Shown in pieces: positions 17,979 through 20,888 of a stretch of 20,888 bases of DNA. The notes beneath the pieces are model-generated. The model ran no database searches. It saw only the letters and a list, made by a program, of their open reading frames with translations, and was not told the origin of the DNA. The position numbers and the translations under genes were made by a program. Within the stretch, counting starts at the first letter, position 1. The number at the start of each line of letters is the position of its first letter. This stretch comes from Hyphomonadaceae bacterium UBA1001 (GTDB lineage: Bacteria; Pseudomonadota; Alphaproteobacteria; Caulobacterales; Aquidulcibacteraceae): NCBI GenBank assembly GCA_002291875.1, contig DBAV01000023.1:1-20888 (forward strand), in the 5' to 3' direction.

Positions 17979-20822
17979 ATGAGCCGCCCGCGCCTGCGCC
18001 CGCCCCGGATCGAGGACGTCGTCGACGGGCGAAAGCTGCGTGCGCAGCTGACGGCGGCGGCGCTGGATCATATCGGCGAGGAGGCAGCCACCCGGCGCGA
18101 GGCGCTGCGCCTGCTGCACGGGGCGCTGTTCCGTGGGCGGATGATCGCCAAGGAGCGGCTGGAACAGGGGGCGGACGGCCATGCCACCGCCTCGCTCCTG
18201 GCCATGGTGATGGACGAGGTGCTCTCGGCCCTGTTCGACTTCACCGTCACCCACGTCTTCCGCTCGCGCAATCCCACCCAGGCCGAGCGCTTCGCCGTGG
18301 TGGCCGTGGGGGGCTATGGCCGCGGCCAGCTGGCCCCCAGTTCCGATATCGACCTGTTGTTCCTGCGGCCGTGGAAGACCACGCCCTGGACCGAGAGCGT
18401 CACCGAATTCATGCTCTATGCCCTCTGGGACATGGGGCTGAAGGTGGGCCACGCCTCGCGCTCGCTGGACGAGTGCATCCGGCTGGCGCGCGAGGATGCC
18501 ACCATCGCCACCGCCCTGCTGGAGGCGCGCCATGTGTGCGGCGACGCCCGCCTGACCGAAGAGCTTCAGGCACGCTTTCGTCGCGAGGTGGTACGCGGGC
18601 GCGCCAAAGGGTTCATCGACGCCAAGCTGGCCGAGCGTGACGCCCGCCATGCCCGCGCCGCACGCTATGTGGTCGAGCCCAACCTCAAGGAAGGCAAGGG
18701 CGGGCTGCGCGACCTGCACACGCTGTGGTGGATCGCCCGCTTCGTGCACGGCTGGCCCCGCCCGGCCGACTATGTCGAGGGCAAGGTGTTCACCGCCGAC
18801 GAGGTGCGCCATTTCATGCGCGCGTCGAACCTGTTGTGGACGGTGCGCTGTCACCTGCATTTCCTGGCCGGCCGGCCCGAGGAACGCCTGACCTTCGACG
18901 TCCAGCCCGAACTGGCGCGCCGCATGGGCTTTCGCGACCGGGGCGAATCCCCCGCGGTCGAGCGGATGATGAAGCGCTATTTCCTGGCCGCGCGCGATGT
19001 CGAGGCGCTGGCCGGCATCTTCACCGCGCGCCTGGCCGCCGACCAGCGGCGCCGGGCAGAGGGCGGGCTGGCGCGTTTCCTGCCGCGCGCGCACCCGGTG
19101 CGCCGCACGCTGGGCGGCGATGGACTGGCGCTCGAGGATGGGCTGTTGCTGCTGGACCGGCCCGAGCGGCTGCGCGAGGATCCGGTGCTGATGCTGCGCC
19201 TGTTCGTCGAGGCCGACCGGCTGGGGGCCGACATCCATCCCGACCTGCGGGCCGACCTGGTGCGGTCGCTGAACGCCATCACCCCCGCCGTGCGCGCCGA
19301 CCCCGCCGCCAGCGCCGCCTTCCTGGAAATCGCCACCTCGCCGCGCGATCCGGCGCGCGCGCTGCGGATGATGAGCGAGAGCGGCGTGCTGGGCCGTTTC
19401 CTGCCCGAGTTCGGGCGGATCATCGCGCGCACCCAGTTCAACATGTACCACCACTACACCGTCGACGAGCACACCCTGCGCGCGGTGCAGTGGATTTCCG
19501 ACATCGAGCATGGGCGTCTGGCGGCCGAACACCCGCTGGCCACCGCCATCTTTCCGCGCCTGGTGAACCGGCGCGCGCTCTATCTGGCGATGCTGCTGCA
19601 CGACACCGGCAAGGGTGCCGGCGACCAGTGCATCGCCGGCGAACAGTCCGCGCGGTCGGCATGTGCGCGCCTGGGCCTGCCCGACGAGGAAACCGACCTG
19701 GTGGGCTGGCTGGTGCGCCATCACCTGCTGATGTCGGACGTCGCCCAAAAGCGCGATCTGGGGGATGCGCGCACGATTGCCAGCTTTGCCGCCACCGTGG
19801 CCTCGCCCGAGCGCCTGCGCCTGCTGGTGATCCTGACGGTGGCCGACATCCGGGCCGTCGGGCCCGGTGTCTGGAATGGCTGGAAGGGCCAGCTGCTGCG
19901 CGACCTGTATCGGCTGACCGAAGCCATGCTGCGCGGCGGGGTGGCCGGCGAGGAAGGGGTCGCCGAACAGCTGGCCGCCCTGGCGCGCGAGGCACGCACC
20001 GCACTGGCCGCACGCGCGGACGTCGCGCCCGAGGGCGAGGCGGCCCTCTCGTCACTGGATGACGCCTATTGGGTGTCGTTCGAGACCGACGCCCACGCCT
20101 GGCACGCCCGCGAGGCGGCGCGCGCGACGCACGGGCCGCTGGGCATGGTCGGGGTGCATGTCGCCGCACGCCGCGTGCCCGAGCGCGGGGTGACCGAACT
20201 GCTGGTGATCGCGCCCGACCGGCCGCGGCTGTTCGCGCACCTGGCGGCCACCCTGGCCGCTGCCGGGGCCGACATTTCGGATGCGCGCATCCTGACCACC
20301 CGCGATGGCCGGGCCTTCGACGTGTTCTCGATCCTGGACGCCGAGGGCAATCCCTTTGGCTCGCAGGACGCTGGGGCGCTGGACAGGCTGTGCGCGCGCC
20401 TGGCCGCCGTGGCCGCCGAACCGCCCTCGACCCCTGCGCCGGCCGTGCAGGGCCGGCTGGCCAGCCGGCGCACGGCGGCCTTCGCCATTGGGCCCTGGGT
20501 GTCGATCGACACCGAAAGCGTGCACAATGCCGTGCTGGTCGAGGCCTCGGGGCGAGACCGGCCGGGCCTTCTGGCCGACCTGGCGCTGGCCTTCGCCGAA
20601 GCCGGCCTGTCGATCACCTCGGCCCATATCGACGGCCAGGGCGAGCGGGCGTCCGATACCTTCTATGCGGTGGACGCGCGCGGGCGCAAACCCGACCAGG
20701 CCGACGCGCTGGAGCGGCTGCGCACCGCCCTGCTGGCGGCCCTGGCGGCGGGCGAGCCCGAGGCCCCGCTGACCCTCGCGCGTGAGCCGATGGCCACCGC
20801 CCGCGCCTCCACCGCCCGCTGA
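17979..20822 (+). CDS. glnD: Bifunctional PII uridylyltransferase/uridylyl-removing enzyme
   Basis: GlnD senses glutamine. It uridylylates PII proteins (GlnB/GlnK) when nitrogen is scarce and removes UMP when glutamine is plentiful, and so controls glutamine synthetase and nitrogen gene expression. The 947-residue product has the nucleotidyltransferase motif GGYGRGQLAPSSDIDLL at 111-127 with metal-binding Asp123 and Asp125. The GlnD-linker region follows (VEPNLKEGKGGLRDLHTLWW). An HD hydrolase domain has MLLHDTGKGAGD with His541/Asp542. Two C-terminal ACT domains lie at about 737-815 (LLVIAPDRPRLFAHLAATLA) and 848-925 (VEASGRDRPGLLADLALAFA). All active sites look intact. The N-terminal MSRPRLRPPRIEDVVDGRKL fits the alphaproteobacterial form. 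It stands alone, downstream of the mobile patch. Confidence 0.97.
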   Translation: MSRPRLRPPRIEDVVDGRKLRAQLTAAALDHIGEEAATRREALRLLHGALFRGRMIAKERLEQGADGHATASLLAMVMDEVLSALFDFTVTHVFRSRNPTQAERFAVVAVGGYGRGQLAPSSDIDLLFLRPWKTTPWTESVTEFMLYALWDMGLKVGHASRSLDECIRLAREDATIATALLEARHVCGDARLTEELQARFRREVVRGRAKGFIDAKLAERDARHARAARYVVEPNLKEGKGGLRDLHTLWWIARFVHGWPRPADYVEGKVFTADEVRHFMRASNLLWTVRCHLHFLAGRPEERLTFDVQPELARRMGFRDRGESPAVERMMKRYFLAARDVEALAGIFTARLAADQRRRAEGGLARFLPRAHPVRRTLGGDGLALEDGLLLLDRPERLREDPVLMLRLFVEADRLGADIHPDLRADLVRSLNAITPAVRADPAASAAFLEIATSPRDPARALRMMSESGVLGRFLPEFGRIIARTQFNMYHHYTVDEHTLRAVQWISDIEHGRLAAEHPLATAIFPRLVNRRALYLAMLLHDTGKGAGDQCIAGEQSARSACARLGLPDEETDLVGWLVRHHLLMSDVAQKRDLGDARTIASFAATVASPERLRLLVILTVADIRAVGPGVWNGWKGQLLRDLYRLTEAMLRGGVAGEEGVAEQLAALAREARTALAARADVAPEGEAALSSLDDAYWVSFETDAHAWHAREAARATHGPLGMVGVHVAARRVPERGVTELLVIAPDRPRLFAHLAATLAAAGADISDARILTTRDGRAFDVFSILDAEGNPFGSQDAGALDRLCARLAAVAAEPPSTPAPAVQGRLASRRTAAFAIGPWVSIDTESVHNAVLVEASGRDRPGLLADLALAFAEAGLSITSAHIDGQGERASDTFYAVDARGRKPDQADALERLRTALLAALAAGEPEAPLTLAREPMATARASTAR

Positions 20823-20833
20823 CGCGCCCCCCC

Positions 20834-20888
20834 GGAGCGCGGGCTTCCAGGCCCGGACTTTCGCCTATCCGCGCTTGGAAGCGCGGGC
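20834..20888. repeat. REP/BIME pair after glnD, cut by window edge
   Basis: A GGAG-headed palindrome (20834-20856) is followed after a 12-base linker by an opposing palindrome beginning CCGCGCTTGGAAGCGCGGGC (20869-20888), whose CTCC end would fall just outside the window. The pair has the same layout as array C units and lies 11 bp after the glnD stop. Confidence 0.8.

Noticed and set aside
17874..19748. A 624-codon minus-strand frame opposite glnD.
   Set aside because: It is an antisense shadow of GlnD, low-complexity with no recognisable domain.

Overview
The window is GC-rich DNA (about two thirds or more G+C by eye) from an alphaproteobacterium. I favour a Rhodospirillales-type organism because of the RpoB, RplL and NusG sequences, the order tRNA-Trp-secE-nusG-rplKAJL-rpoBC, and a GlnD of about 950 residues. 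Assignment below class level is inference.

Region 1 (1-11776, minus strand) is the transcription/translation super-cluster. Read 5' to 3' on the minus strand it runs tRNA-Trp, secE, nusG, rplK, rplA, rplJ, rplL, rpoB and rpoC. rpoC is cut by the window edge just before its catalytic aspartate motif. A good intrinsic terminator lies after rplA, and a strong hairpin lies between rplL and rpoB. The block is interrupted between nusG and rplK by about 2.3 kb of accessory DNA: two Uma2-family genes with near-identical 3' halves, embedded in arrays of short palindromes.

Region 2 (11777-16203, mostly plus strand) holds a secreted PepSY protein and an OmpR-type response regulator with no adjacent histidine kinase. 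These are followed by a palindrome array, the tRNA 2-thiouridylase gene mnmA, a small acidic helical protein, a proline-rich probable lipoprotein (minus strand) and msrA. The last two start codons overlap head to head.

Region 3 (16204-17978) is a patch of decaying mobile and accessory genes on the minus strand. It contains a VapC-type PIN toxin with a frameshifted VapB antitoxin, a decayed REP-associated tyrosine transposase (RAYT) fragment flanked by palindromes, a GC-rich coding remnant, and an AT-rich island. The island encodes a small Ser/Thr/Gly-rich protein of unknown function with a TTG start. Region 4 (17979-20822) is glnD, the nitrogen-sensing PII uridylyltransferase.

The most unusual structure is a family of 29 short intergenic palindromes of about 23 bp (plus one remnant). 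Each has a GGAG head like that of RAYT-associated REP elements. They are paired head to head into BIME-like units, and several arrays repeat with a regular period of 105-108 bp. The RAYT fragment in the same window is a candidate relic of the enzyme that spread them.
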